DNA of 64,000 bases from Salegentibacter salegens (GCF_900142975.1 NZ_LT670848.1:1054001-1118000); one strand, 5' to 3'; positions 1 to 13,686 are shown, numbered from the stretch's first letter. The notes: generated by a model from the sequence alone, not told the origin. Translations and numbers: made by a program.

Positions 1-1009
1 CATCGGTTCCCGGGTAGGCTTGCTTCAGCGTATCTCCAATTTCTTTGTAGAATTTCGGCATATCAATTTCTAAACGCTCTCCATAAGGCGGATTAAATAG
101 CATATGTAAATGCCTTTCTCCTTCTTTTTCAGATGCAAAGAAATCCTGCCTTTTTACTTTTACAAATTCAGTAAGGTTAGCATTTTCAATATTATCTATC
201 GCTTTGTGAACTGCCGATGGAGCGGTATCGTATCCCTGAATCGTAAAATGAAATTCACGTACTTTTTTAAGTACTGAAGCTTCAATTTTTTCAAAGAGAT
301 CTTCGTCCCAATCTTTCCAACGCTCAAAAGCGAATTCTTTTCGGTTTAAATTTGGCGGAATATTGCAGGCAATCATCGCGGCTTCAATTAAAATGGTACC
401 GCTACCACACATAGGATCAAGGAAATCGCATTGCCCGTCCCAACCCGAAAGCATTAACATTCCCGCGGCCAAAACCTCGTTTATTGGCGCAATATTGGTA
501 GCGGTCTTATATCCACGTTTGTGTAAAGACTGGCCTGAAGAATCAAAAGAAACATTACAAAAATTCTTTTCAATATGAATATTAACCCTCAAAGTGGGAA
601 AATCAAGATCTACGTTGGGTCGCTTATCAAATTTATCCCGAAAACGGTCTACAATGGCATCTTTGGTTTTAAGAGAAATATACTGGGAATGTGTAAAAGT
701 TTCTGAATGTACCGTAGCGTCTATTGCGAGGGTATCATCAACATCCATAAAATTTTCCCAGGGTAACGCGTAGATTTGCTTATAAAGATCTTCTTCAGAA
801 AATATTTTAAAACTTTGGTATGGTTTAAGAATCTTAATTGCGGTTCGCAAGCATAGGTTGGCCTTATACATAAAGCCTTTATCGCCTACAAAACTTACGT
901 TCCTGGTTCCTTCTTTTACATCCATAGCGCCAAGTGCCATTAATTCCTTAGCCAAAACTGGCTCAAAACCATACATGGTCTTGGCGATCATTTTAAAATT
1001 ATTTTCCAT
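1..1009 (-). CDS. THUMP-domain class I SAM-dependent RNA methyltransferase (RlmL/YpsC family), 3' part missing
   Basis: Reading the minus strand from an ATG at 1009 gives an open frame that runs off the left edge, so the C-terminal end is missing. About 336 residues are visible. The N-terminal third looks like a ferredoxin-like/THUMP RNA-binding region. It is followed by a Rossmann methyltransferase with LDPMCGSGTILIEA (SAM-binding motif) and NPPYGERL (the N-P-P-Y catalytic motif of N2-guanine/N6-adenine methyltransferases). Family members methylate 23S rRNA guanine (RlmL-type, m2G2445) or a related RNA target; the exact nucleotide is inferred. A TATTTTTG box at 1029-1036 on the minus strand, about 20 bases before the ATG, fits a Bacteroidetes -7 element and supports this start. 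It is divergent from the ZIP transporter gene. Confidence 0.88.
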   Translation of the reverse strand, partial: MENNFKMIAKTMYGFEPVLAKELMALGAMDVKEGTRNVSFVGDKGFMYKANLCLRTAIKILKPYQSFKIFSEEDLYKQIYALPWENFMDVDDTLAIDATVHSETFTHSQYISLKTKDAIVDRFRDKFDKRPNVDLDFPTLRVNIHIEKNFCNVSFDSSGQSLHKRGYKTATNIAPINEVLAAGMLMLSGWDGQCDFLDPMCGSGTILIEAAMIACNIPPNLNRKEFAFERWKDWDEDLFEKIEASVLKKVREFHFTIQGYDTAPSAVHKAIDNIENANLTEFVKVKRQDFFASEKEGERHLHMLFNPPYGERLEIDMPKFYKEIGDTLKQAYPGTD

Positions 1010-1243
1010 ATCGGTTTTTTACAATCCACAAAAATAGGGTAATTTTGCTGAATAATAGTATTGCCGGCTGGGGATGCTGAAATATTACCGATGCTTTTAC
1101 GACTTATCTTTTTAACTCCTTACAATGAGGATTAGAAATCGTTGTGGCCAGTGTCTCTTTTTTATTTTTTAATACCGATTAGCTTCGGGAGAGTCCCTGT
1201 AGTGTGTCTCGAGGAATTTTACTAATTATTTTGACCTTAATTA

Positions 1244-1912
1244 ATGATCTATATTTTACCTTTAATTTCTGTAATTGCCGGTTACCTTATTGCCATTTTC
1301 TTAAGGCCCGCCTCCTCTACCGGTTTTAAATTGCTACTTAGTTTCAGCGGTGCATATTTACTGGCAGTCACCATATTTGAATTGCTGCCCGAGGTTTATT
1401 TAAACGGCACCGAGGAAGTTGGTATTTTTATTATGCTGGGATTGCTGTTGCAAATTATTCTGGAATTTGTTTCAAAAGGAGTTGAACACGGGCATTTACA
1501 CCACCAGGAAGGAATGACAAAATTCCCAATTTTACTATTAATTAGTTTAAGCATTCACGCGTTCCTGGAAGGTTTCCCAATGGATGAAGGGGATCATATT
1601 TTACACGGGGTCGTGATTCATAAAATTCCGGTTGCGACCATACTTTCGGTGTTTCTAATTCATTCTAATTTGAGTAAAATTAAAGTCGGATTGTTTCTAA
1701 CGGTTTTTGCTTTAATGACGCCCCTGGGAAGTTTCTTTAAATCGCAATTTAGTTTGCTTCAGGATATTTCAATATATATCAACGCCCTGGTAATTGGTAT
1801 TTTTCTTCACGTTTCTACCACTATTCTATTCGAAGCTTCTAAAAATCATAAATTTAATATTTCAAAACTGGCGGTGATTGTGGGCGGAATTTTACTGGCT
1901 TATTTTATTTAA
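1244..1912 (+). CDS. ZIP family divalent metal transporter
   Basis: A 222-residue integral membrane protein with about seven or eight hydrophobic segments. A histidine-rich loop (GVEHGHLHH, around residues 80-90) is followed by a membrane segment with SIHAFLEGFPM and a later HGVVIHKIP. The H-x-x-x-E and H-K-x-P patterns match the metal-binding transmembrane helices IV and V of ZIP (zinc/iron-regulated) transporters. Members import Zn2+ or other divalent metals across the inner membrane; the metal here is not determined. The length is slightly short for the family (about 230-300). A short DUF4268 remnant begins two bases after its stop codon. Confidence 0.85.
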   Translation: MIYILPLISVIAGYLIAIFLRPASSTGFKLLLSFSGAYLLAVTIFELLPEVYLNGTEEVGIFIMLGLLLQIILEFVSKGVEHGHLHHQEGMTKFPILLLISLSIHAFLEGFPMDEGDHILHGVVIHKIPVATILSVFLIHSNLSKIKVGLFLTVFALMTPLGSFFKSQFSLLQDISIYINALVIGIFLHVSTTILFEASKNHKFNISKLAVIVGGILLAYFI

Positions 1913-1913
1913 T

Positions 1914-2066
1914 ATGTTTAGCAAAGCCGAAAGCAAAAAATTAAGGCAACAGTTCTGGACGAGTTTTGGTCTCGTTTTTCGGCGAAAATGGGTGCTTTAT
2001 GATACCGGAATAAAAGAGCTGGAGCTTAAATTTCTATTAAAAGAATGCGAAATACCCGGTAATTGA
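1914..2066 (+). pseudogene. Truncated DUF4268 protein (N-terminal remnant)
   Basis: The frame starting MFSKAESKKLRQQFWTSFG resembles the N-terminus of Bacteroidetes DUF4268 proteins, which usually run to about 140 residues. Here the similarity stops after about 37 residues (KWVLYDTGIKELELKF) and the frame ends after 50. The DNA after the stop (2067-2229) shows no remaining DUF4268 coding sequence, so most of the domain seems to be deleted rather than frameshifted. The family assignment is from memory of the N-terminal motif. A short functional peptide cannot be excluded, but a decayed gene is the simpler reading. Confidence 0.55.
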
Positions 2067-2265
2067 ATAAGCACCTGACAAATATTAATCGCTATTACTT
2101 ACCATTAACCATTTAAGATGATCTCTCTTTAATTAAGCGTTTTTTAATAATTGTTTAATCTTATTTAACAGCTAATTTTCCCGTTTTCCTGTACATTCAA
2201 TATAAATACTTACTACTTCTAATTAAGGAATGTATTTAAAAGAAAAAGGAAAGGAAAGAGGAATA

Positions 2266-2712
2266 ATGATGTTGAAGAAACCTTCTGAAATAGACTATCT
2301 GGAAAATTATTATATTGCTAATTATACTTCTGCGATATACTATAAACACTGTATTTTAACTACTAAAAAAATCTTTTTAAAGAAACTGTTTAAATCTTTA
2401 TACAATCATAAAAAAGCATTGAAAGACGATTTAGACCGGCATATTTCAGAAGCGAGAGACCAGGAATACCTGGACCAGCTTTTATTAAAATGTAAAAAAG
2501 AAGTGTTTAAAATGCAGCAAAATTTAAGTATTAATACCAACCCCAAATCGGGACAAATTTGTACCGAAATGGAAAGGCGTTTTTTTGCACAACTGCATCA
2601 AACACTTCAGTTATTAACCGACGGAAGTCTGCGAAATACCCTATTATCTCATAGACATAAATCTAAAGCTTTGCAGGAAAAATTACTCCTGGTAAACAAA
2701 TACCTGATATAA
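2266..2712 (+). CDS. Hypothetical helical protein
   Basis: About 148 residues from the ATG at 2266; an in-frame ATG at 2230 would add 12 residues. The purine-rich stretch (AAGAGG) just before 2266 favours the shorter form. The protein is rich in Lys, Leu and Gln with long predicted helices and no signal peptide or membrane segment, perhaps a small helical bundle. I do not recognise a family. It stands alone on the plus strand, convergent with ackA, with only 19 bases between the stop codons. Confidence 0.6.
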   Translation: MMLKKPSEIDYLENYYIANYTSAIYYKHCILTTKKIFLKKLFKSLYNHKKALKDDLDRHISEARDQEYLDQLLLKCKKEVFKMQQNLSINTNPKSGQICTEMERRFFAQLHQTLQLLTDGSLRNTLLSHRHKSKALQEKLLLVNKYLI

Positions 2713-2731
2713 AAAAGGTTAGTTTTACTTG

Positions 2732-3919
2732 TTAAATTTCCAGTTTATAGGTCTGTTGCGCAATTTCCAATTCTTCATTCGTAGGAATCACCAAAACCTG
2801 GACTTTCGAATTCTCAGCATTTATAGTTCTTAATTCCTTTAATCGCTGCTTGTTTTTCTCTTCATTAAGTTTAATTCCGAAGAATTCCATATCCTTACAA
2901 ACCAAACTGCGAATAACATCGCTATTTTCACCAATTCCCGCTGTAAAAACCAGGGCATCTACCCCATTCATCGCAGCTGTGTAAGCCCCAATATATTTTT
3001 TAATTCGGTAGGCATTCATATCCAGTGCTAATTGGCATTGCTTATTTCCTTTTTCGGCCTGTTCTTCAATATCTCTAAGATCGCTATAACCGGTAAGGCC
3101 GTACATTCCACTTTTATTATGCAAAATATCACTTACTTCCTGGGCGGAATATCCCAATTGCTCAACCAGATAAAATATAACCGACTGGTCTATATCTCCA
3201 CTCCTGGTTCCCATAATTAGTCCGTTTACCGGCCCAAAACCAAGAGAATGGTCAATGCTTTTCCCGTCTTTTACCGCCGTAATACTACACCCATTTCCCA
3301 GGTGAATACTTATAATTTTAGAATTTTCTTTTTGTAAATATTCAATTGCTCTTTCGGTCACATACTTATGGCTGGTGCCGTGAAATCCGTACAACTGAAT
3401 ATGGTGTTTGTCAGAAAATTCAGTAGGAATCGCATATTGCGAAGCTTTTTTAGGGATACTTCTGTGAAAAGCCGTATCAAAAACCGCTACCTGGGTGGCT
3501 TTTGGAAAAAGTTTTTCAGCAACCTCAATACCTTTTAAATTAGGAGGATTATGCAAGGGAGCCAGCGAAAAATATTCTTTAATCTTTTCCTTTACTTTTT
3601 TATCTATCACTATGGTTTTAGAAAAACTATCCCCACCGTGCACAACCCTATGCCCAATAGCCGGTATTTCTTCAGCATTTTTAATAACTCCTTTTTCAGA
3701 ATCCATTAAAAGATCGGTGATTGCTTTTAATGCTATAGCGTGATCTTTTGCTGAAAGTTCTTCAGAAATTGACTCCTTTTTAGTTTTATAATGAAGTTTC
3801 GAGCCTTGCAGTCCAATACGCTCTACCATTCCTGAAGCTAAAACTTCCTCTGAAGGCATTTGTATTAATTGAAATTTTAAAGACGAACTTCCTGAATTTA
3901 TAATTAAAATATTCTTCAT
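2732..3919 (-). CDS. ackA: Acetate kinase
   Basis: A 395-residue cytoplasmic enzyme that interconverts acetyl phosphate plus ADP with acetate plus ATP. The family signatures are all present: NSGSSSLKF at the N-terminus, VVHGG, FDTAFHRSIP, GFHGTSHKYV, SIHLGNGCS and GTRSGDID, in the order of the ASKHA (acetate and sugar kinase/Hsc70/actin) fold. Length is normal. It lies directly downstream of pta on the same strand, about 100 bases away, so the pair is very likely an operon (pta-ackA). Together they convert acetyl-CoA to acetate with ATP gain, or run in reverse for acetate uptake; acs elsewhere in the window offers the high-affinity route. Confidence 0.97.
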   Translation of the reverse strand: MKNILIINSGSSSLKFQLIQMPSEEVLASGMVERIGLQGSKLHYKTKKESISEELSAKDHAIALKAITDLLMDSEKGVIKNAEEIPAIGHRVVHGGDSFSKTIVIDKKVKEKIKEYFSLAPLHNPPNLKGIEVAEKLFPKATQVAVFDTAFHRSIPKKASQYAIPTEFSDKHHIQLYGFHGTSHKYVTERAIEYLQKENSKIISIHLGNGCSITAVKDGKSIDHSLGFGPVNGLIMGTRSGDIDQSVIFYLVEQLGYSAQEVSDILHNKSGMYGLTGYSDLRDIEEQAEKGNKQCQLALDMNAYRIKKYIGAYTAAMNGVDALVFTAGIGENSDVIRSLVCKDMEFFGIKLNEEKNKQRLKELRTINAENSKVQVLVIPTNEELEIAQQTYKLEI

Positions 3920-4019
3920 CTATTTATTATTTTTCCCTACGCAGGGGATTTTCACAGGCGTATAATCTTTTGCCTGTGGGTTGCTTCTTTTTTAGTTCAG
4001 TATCTGGTTTTATTCTCAA

Positions 4020-6113
4020 CTAAATTCCTTGTGCCTGGATGGCAGTTAAAATTACAGTATTGTAAACATCGGCTACGGTACAACCACGACTCAGGTCGTT
4101 TACCGGCTTATTTAAGCCCTGAAGCATTGGTCCTATGGCCAAAGCACCAGTTTCACGTTGCACAGCTTTATAAGTGTTATTTCCGGTATTTAAATCGGGG
4201 AAAATTAGAACATTGGCCTGCCCAGCTACTTCAGATCCTGGTAGTTTACTTTTTCCAACGCTAATATCTACTGCAGCATCATATTGAATTGGACCTTCAA
4301 TTTTAAGATCTGGTCTTCGTTCTTTAACTATAGCAGTAGCTTCTCTCACTCTATCTACATCTTCTCCTTTTCCTGAAGTTCCTGAGGAATAAGAAAGCAT
4401 AGCGATTTTTGGATCAATGCCAAAAGCCGAGGCACTCTCTGCCGATGAAATGGTGATTTCTGCCAATTCTTCGGCAGTAGGATTGGGATTAATCGCACAG
4501 TCTCCAAATACGGAAACTCTATCTTCTAAACACATAAAGAATACAGAAGATACCACCGAAACATTTGGTTTTGTTTTTATAAATTGCAGTGCAGGTAAAA
4601 TAGTGTGCTGCGTGGTATGTGCTGCGCCCGATACCATCCCGTCTGCATGTCCTTTATAGATCATCATTGTTCCGTAGTAGGAAACATCGCTCATACGGTC
4701 TTTCGCCATATCCATATTCACACCCTTATGCTTTCTTAATTCATAGAAAGTTTCAGCATAATCCTGGAAATTTGGGGAATTTACGGGATCTATAATATTA
4801 ACTTTAGAAAAATCAAGATCTAATGCAATTTTAGCAACGGTTTTCTGAATCGTATCAAAACCACCTAACAAAGTAAGTTCAACCAGATCCATATCTATAA
4901 GCCGTTTTGCTGCGGCAAGGATGCGTTCATCGGTTCCTTCCGGTAAAACAATATGTTTTTTACTTTGCCTGGCGCGTTTTACCAAATCATACTGAAACAT
5001 TCTGGGAGTTCTACCTTGAGGTTTATAATTTGTTAGTTTTTCTACCAACGGATCAAAAGATACATAGCGCTCAAAAATACTAATGGTGGTTTGTATTTTC
5101 TGAATACTATCGGCATATATATTAGATTTTATGGCGCCCACTTTATTCGTTACAACAAAAGTTCCTTCCTGAACTGAAATTATAGGAACAATATCAGATA
5201 AACCTTCAATTAACTTTAAAATTGATTCTTCTGGCCTTAAACCACCGGTTAGAATAATTCCTGAAATTCTTGGATAATTGCTCGAAATATTGGCTTGTAA
5301 AGCTCCTAAGATAATATCGGCACGGTCCCCCGGGGTAATTACTAAACTTTCGTTTTTAAGGGTAGTTAAGTAATTTCTAAGCTGCATGGCACCCACTCCA
5401 AAATTCCCGGTTTGATTATCAAGAAAATCGTGACCAAATAAAACAGTTCCGTCCAGGGCCTTTACTATTTCTTTTAAAGTCGGGTTATTAAGCGTATCAA
5501 TTAACGGAATTGCAAAAACATCAACCTCCTGCGGTAAAAATCCTCGCATATTCGTTGCAGCAGACTCCAGGTTATCTTCCTGAATTTTATTGCTAACCAT
5601 AGCAATAACCTGAACTTCCTTATCTCTAAAAGCGCGATAGGCCATTTGCTGGTTTCCTAATAATTCTTCCCAGCTTTTAAACTGGCCGCTAACTACTATT
5701 ATAACAGGTATTCCTAAATTTTTAGCGATCACCACATTTACATCAAACTCAAAAACACTACCTTCTCCAGAGAAATCACTACCTTCTACCAGTATAAAAT
5801 CAAACTCATCTTCCAGCTTTTTATACTTGGTAATTATAGTATCAATAATCTCCCCCGATTTCCCATCGTTTGTTTTTTGAATTACCTCACTTCGGGTAAA
5901 AGCAAAAGTATCTTCATAAGGGATTTTTAAATCAAAATAACTTAAAACAGTATCTATATGATTATCACGTTCACCTTCCACGACATCGTTTATAATGGGC
6001 CTGAAATAACCCACTTTAACCATTTTTCCTAAAAGCGTTCTCATTAATCCTAACGAGATCATAGATTTTCCGCTGTGTGATTCCAGCGTAGCGATATAAA
6101 TTCCTTTGTTCAT
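4020..6113 (-). CDS. pta: Phosphate acetyltransferase, long form with N-terminal P-loop domain
   Basis: About 697 residues, the long form of Pta, which transfers acetyl from acetyl-CoA to phosphate. Domains in order: an N-terminal dethiobiotin-synthetase-like P-loop domain (ESHSGKS near residue 12), a DRTGG domain (about 210-330), and the catalytic PTA_PTB domain (about 380-697) with SYSSGTSGKGEDVDRVREA near its end. The start is set at MNKGIY at 6113. A longer reading would begin at a TTG at 6134, inside a good -7 promoter box (6132-6139), so it is rejected. It precedes ackA as the first gene of the acetate operon. Confidence 0.96.
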   Translation of the reverse strand: MNKGIYIATLESHSGKSMISLGLMRTLLGKMVKVGYFRPIINDVVEGERDNHIDTVLSYFDLKIPYEDTFAFTRSEVIQKTNDGKSGEIIDTIITKYKKLEDEFDFILVEGSDFSGEGSVFEFDVNVVIAKNLGIPVIIVVSGQFKSWEELLGNQQMAYRAFRDKEVQVIAMVSNKIQEDNLESAATNMRGFLPQEVDVFAIPLIDTLNNPTLKEIVKALDGTVLFGHDFLDNQTGNFGVGAMQLRNYLTTLKNESLVITPGDRADIILGALQANISSNYPRISGIILTGGLRPEESILKLIEGLSDIVPIISVQEGTFVVTNKVGAIKSNIYADSIQKIQTTISIFERYVSFDPLVEKLTNYKPQGRTPRMFQYDLVKRARQSKKHIVLPEGTDERILAAAKRLIDMDLVELTLLGGFDTIQKTVAKIALDLDFSKVNIIDPVNSPNFQDYAETFYELRKHKGVNMDMAKDRMSDVSYYGTMMIYKGHADGMVSGAAHTTQHTILPALQFIKTKPNVSVVSSVFFMCLEDRVSVFGDCAINPNPTAEELAEITISSAESASAFGIDPKIAMLSYSSGTSGKGEDVDRVREATAIVKERRPDLKIEGPIQYDAAVDISVGKSKLPGSEVAGQANVLIFPDLNTGNNTYKAVQRETGALAIGPMLQGLNKPVNDLSRGCTVADVYNTVILTAIQAQGI

Positions 6114-6131
6114 AGTATGTAAATTGTTCGG

Positions 6132-6139
6132 CAAAAATA
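6132..6139 (-). promoter_or_regulatory. -7 promoter element of pta-ackA
   Basis: TATTTTTG on the minus strand matches the Bacteroidetes sigma-ABfr -7 consensus TAnnTTTG and lies 18 bases before the pta ATG. I see no clear TTTG -33 element 19 bases upstream, so the call rests on the -7 box and its position. Confidence 0.5.
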
Positions 6140-6282
6140 AAGTTAATAAAAGAATTCAGCTTTTAAGTTATCCCTAAAAGAAAGTAAACCTGACATCTAT
6201 CAGCTTTTGATTAATCATACAACTTAGAAGGAAATATACAACACGTTTTAATTGATATTTTAAGAATTTGAATGAAACAAAA

Positions 6283-6302
6283 AAACCACCCGAAGGTGGT
6301 TT
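6283..6302 (-). terminator. Rho-independent terminator of the DUF4382 gene
   Basis: An 8-bp stem (AAACCACC with GGTGGTTT) closes a four-base TTCG loop on the minus strand and is followed by a T-run. It sits just after the stop codon of the lipoprotein gene that ends at 6325. Confidence 0.85.
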
Positions 6303-6324
6303 TAATAATTAACTTATTGGTCTA

Positions 6325-7287
6325 TTATAAGTCCAGTAAACCTACAATAAGAATATCAAAATTCACTTCTGAATTTGCACCTACTGAAAAACCTAAAAGA
6401 TCTATTTCTGAAGTGGTAGTTGCTTCAACTTCACCATCTAGTTCAAGCTCACCATCGGCATCCTCATCTGAAAAAGAAACGAAACGAAGTTCATAATCTC
6501 CTTCTTCTACAAAGTGAATTTCAAACTCTCCCGAAGATTCATTTATCTTACTACTTGCGGTAGCGTTGGCAAATAAAACACCTTCCCCATTGGCCGAAGA
6601 TTCATCTTCGCTATAAGCACCATCTTCATATGCGAAAACCACAATAGTTTCAGACTCTGTAGAACCAAAATCGTTAACAGTACCAGTAATCGTTCCGGCT
6701 TCAAGGCTATTTACAGCTCTTATACTGTGTGCTAATTCACTATCATTTACAAATTGATATTCTCCTGCCGAGTTAGTAACAATAGATTTTCTTAGGTCGA
6801 AATCTAAAATGATTTCATTATCATCATTCTCCTGAATTTCAACCTGATCTGTGATACTAATTTCTCCTGAAGAAGTAGCCAGTGCATTTTTCTCACCACC
6901 GGTAGTTAACACATAATTAGCCGGTGCCTCTCCTGAAGCATCTGTCTCATTATCTAAGATTAAACTAATCTCAGAAGTAGTTCCGCTTTCCAGTTTCACA
7001 TCTCCCAGTAATTCGGTTTCACCATTTTGCAAACTACTAAGGTCCACAGTAGTTTTCTCGAAACCTTCAATGGTAGTACCATTTACCTTAACACCAGTAA
7101 CCGTAATAAAAACACCCTCAACCTCTGCATTATCAATTGGGGCATCGGTGAGATGCACCTCCGTGTTATAAGTGTCTGGTTGTGGTTCACCGGTATTCAC
7201 ATCATCATTATCGTCATCGGAACACGCGACCATCAGACTAATTGATAACATTAAAATTCCTGTTTTAAATAAATACTTCAAATTCAT
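6325..7287 (-). CDS. DUF4382 domain lipoprotein
   Basis: About 320 residues. The N-terminus MNLKYLFKTGILMLSISLMVAC is a lipoprotein signal peptide with the lipobox Cys, followed by a strongly acidic stretch (SDDDNDD) typical of exported Bacteroidetes lipoproteins. The next segment (VHLTDAPIDNAEVEGVFITV) matches the start of DUF4382, a beta-sandwich domain of unknown function. The C-terminal half is Glu/Ser-rich and probably a second beta-sandwich. The longer frame starts at a TTG at 7317, so the ATG at 7287 is preferred. It is the last gene before the rRNA operon and has its own terminator. Confidence 0.85.
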   Translation of the reverse strand: MNLKYLFKTGILMLSISLMVACSDDDNDDVNTGEPQPDTYNTEVHLTDAPIDNAEVEGVFITVTGVKVNGTTIEGFEKTTVDLSSLQNGETELLGDVKLESGTTSEISLILDNETDASGEAPANYVLTTGGEKNALATSSGEISITDQVEIQENDDNEIILDFDLRKSIVTNSAGEYQFVNDSELAHSIRAVNSLEAGTITGTVNDFGSTESETIVVFAYEDGAYSEDESSANGEGVLFANATASSKINESSGEFEIHFVEEGDYELRFVSFSDEDADGELELDGEVEATTTSEIDLLGFSVGANSEVNFDILIVGLLDL

Positions 7288-7572
7288 AAGTTTTTTTAGT
7301 TTTTGTTGCCTCCGCAACAGTTAATAATTTATAGATTTGATTAGCGCATCTTGCGCAAGTAATTATTTGTTATAAAAATGATTTTATGTTATGCCCTATT
7401 AACGGAGCTGAAATAGAACTATTATTCAAAAAATGTGATTTACAAAAGGTTTAACAATCCTTAAGAAATAATTAAAAGACTGTAATTGAAGAGAAATTAA
7501 AACGAATTGAAAGAAGTGCTGTAAAATTTATAGAAAGACACCATTGGGAGTTAAGATATTTCATTTTAGGGT

Positions 7573-7606
7573 AAAAAAAGACCCTTACAAGTTAATGTAA
7601 GGGTCT
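7573..7606 (-). terminator. Terminator of the rRNA operon
   Basis: An 11-bp perfect stem (AGACCCTTACA with TGTAAGGGTCT) is followed on the minus strand by a run of seven T. It lies about 10 bases past the 3' end of the 5S gene. Confidence 0.92.
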
Positions 7607-7614
7607 TCAAAAAA

Positions 7615-7720
<106 letters not shown>

Positions 7721-7721
7721 A

Positions 7722-7798
7722 AGTCTTTAGTAAACAGTTTACAGTCTATAAGTTCGCAGTATTGTTACTACCCACTCTTTTACTTACAACTGCCTACT
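7722..7798 (-). repeat. Heptad AGT/ACT repeat in the 23S-5S spacer
   Basis: On the plus strand the triplet AGT recurs at 7722, 7729, 7736, 7743, 7751 and 7758, and ACT then recurs at 7767, 7774, 7782, 7789 and 7796. Steps are seven bases, with one 8-base step on each side placed in mirror positions. The four bases between triplets do not pair well across the dyad. A similar array lies in the tRNA-Ala/tRNA-Ile spacer. Confidence 0.7.
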
Positions 7799-7896
7799 CT
7801 AATAAGTTGACATATTTAAGAAACAAAGAATAAAGAAAGACTTTGGTAATAGCATTCAAGTCCCCACACCTTTTGCAAGGCGTGGGAATCGCATCA

Positions 7897-10745
<2,849 letters not shown>

Positions 10746-10967
10746 TTCTCGTGACCTTAATCACAATATTATTCTATTAATTTAATTAATTTACCTCGTT
10801 ATAAAAGTAAACTTCTATAACTGTAGTTTTCTCGTATTCTTTGTTTCTCAATATGTCAATGAACTTTTTTCCTCTCAAACGACCTAATTTCAATGGCAAA
10901 CAAACGAATATGCTTACGCGTTTCCTGATGTTTGTAATACCTATCCCCCTTAAATCTAAAGGAATTG

Positions 10968-11041
10968 TGGAGAATATCGGAGTCGAACCGATGACCTCCT
11001 GCGTGCAAGGCAGGCGCTCTAGCCAGCTGAGCTAATCCCCC
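10968..11041 (-). tRNA. tRNA-Ala (anticodon TGC)
   Basis: A 74-nt cloverleaf on the minus strand: acceptor GGGGGAT with ATTCTCC, D-arm TAGCTCAGCTGG, anticodon loop around TGC, and T-arm GGTTCGACTCC. The 3' CCA is not encoded. It lies between tRNA-Ile and 23S. Confidence 0.96.
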
Positions 11042-11047
11042 ATTGTT

Positions 11048-11115
11048 AGTTGGCAGTGGTCAGTACTTAGTACGCAGTCTTTATTACTGCTAACTGCTAC
11101 TGCTTACTGCAAACT
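11048..11115 (-). repeat. Heptad AGT/ACT repeat in the tRNA spacer
   Basis: On the plus strand AGT occurs at 11048, 11055, 11062, 11069 and 11076, exactly seven bases apart. ACT then occurs at 11086, 11093, 11099, 11106 and 11113. Further ACT triplets at 11182, 11196 and 11203 keep the same spacing. This has the same architecture as the 23S-5S spacer, although the intervening bases differ. Confidence 0.7.
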
Positions 11116-11212
11116 GGGTTACCCAACTTCTAAAATTTCCTTTCAATTTGTAATGAACTTCAATCTCCTCTGCACCTTCTAACTTCTAACCGTGTACTTC
11201 GTACTTCGGTAG

Positions 11213-11286
11213 TAGTCTCAGGCAGACTCGAACTGCCGACCTCTACATTATCAGTGTAGCGCTCTAACCAGCTGAGCTATGAGACT
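11213..11286 (-). tRNA. tRNA-Ile (anticodon GAT)
   Basis: A 74-nt cloverleaf on the minus strand: acceptor AGTCTCA with TGAGACT, D-arm TAGCTCAGCTGG, anticodon GAT in CTGATAA, and T-arm CAGTTCGAGTCTG. CCA is not encoded. The Ile-Ala order between 16S and 23S is the usual bacterial arrangement. The 11287-11472 spacer to 16S shows nothing further. Confidence 0.96.
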
Positions 11287-11472
11287 GTCCTTTGTGTAAT
11301 GAATACTATAAAATGTATATTGAATAATCCAACCTACATCCCACAGTATACACCATACAATTTCTTAAATATTAAATCGACAGCTTAGAATCAAGACCAA
11401 AAAAGGTCTTTAAGAACTTCCCTTTGATTCTTGCGCGTTGTTATCACTGATAAATCAGCTAAACATTGCTCT

Positions 11473-13003
<1,531 letters not shown>

Positions 13004-13253
13004 TTCTTAATATAATTACAACAATCAAACGTCTGTACTCAAAGATGACTTCTCTAGTCTTAATTCTAAATTATTTGTATCATTCTTCTCTCGAAAAATG
13101 TACGCGCTGTCAATTCAATAAATCAATGAACTTCCCCGATTTTATTCGGGATATTCTTGCCGAAACCTAAGGACTCGAACCCTATCGCTTTACGCACCCA
13201 CCCGGGATTTCTTTTCAATATTTCTGGGAACTCGCTCAGTCTGTAAGCGGCTG

Positions 13254-13286
13254 CAAATATACACTACTTTTTAGTTATACACCAAA
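13254..13286 (-). promoter_or_regulatory. rRNA promoter, proximal copy
   Basis: Minus strand: TTTG (13283-13286), a 21-base spacer, then TATATTTG (13254-13261), followed by GCAGCCGC. This matches the -33/-7 layout of Bacteroidetes housekeeping promoters with a spacer two bases long. The AT-rich DNA upstream could act as an UP element. Confidence 0.7.
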
Positions 13287-13391
13287 TATTTTTTAGAAAA
13301 ATTTTTGACTTTATTTTTAAAAAGCAACACCTTCAAAAGAACTTAAAAATAGCTCGGATTCCTTACAAATCCTTCGCTGTTTTTGCGGCTG

Positions 13392-13421
13392 CAAATATAC
13401 ACCCTCTTTTGTTTCTGGCAA
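13392..13421 (-). promoter_or_regulatory. rRNA promoter, middle copy
   Basis: Minus strand: TTG (13419-13421), a 19-base spacer, then TATATTTG (13392-13399), again followed by GCAGCCGC. This is the consensus spacing. Confidence 0.8.
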
Positions 13422-13548
13422 GTAAAAAACAAACTTTTTTTACTTTTATTTCTTTAAGCTTTTTTCAACCTTAAAAAAATACCGTATCCCAATATGTAAT
13501 GAACTTTCCACTTTACTCCGCAACCCTCGTTGTGTCTCAAAACGGGTG

Positions 13549-13578
13549 CAAATATACTGCTGTTTTCTTCCCCCGCAA
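13549..13578 (-). promoter_or_regulatory. rRNA promoter, distal copy
   Basis: Minus strand: TTG (13576-13578), a 19-base spacer, then TATATTTG (13549-13556), followed by GCACCCG. It is the third consensus promoter in tandem with the two nearer 16S. Confidence 0.8.
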
Positions 13579-13686
13579 GCCCCTGGAAACAATTTTTTAA
13601 AGAAACCTTAAAACTAATTCATAAACTTCTCAATAAAAGGAACTTGTAAGATAAAAAAAATTGAAGAAATAACAAGATGACAAAAG

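Larger units (their letters stand above)
13004..13686 (-). other. rRNA operon leader and promoter region
   Basis: About 680 bases without a gene between 16S and the DUF4294 gene. It holds three Bacteroidetes-type promoters (separate entries), AT-rich stretches between them, and a roughly 250-base transcribed leader next to 16S. No open frame here looks real. Confidence 0.75.

Noticed and set aside
363-578. 71-codon plus-strand frame
   Set aside because: Antisense shadow of the RlmL-type methyltransferase gene, which explains the region with clear motifs.
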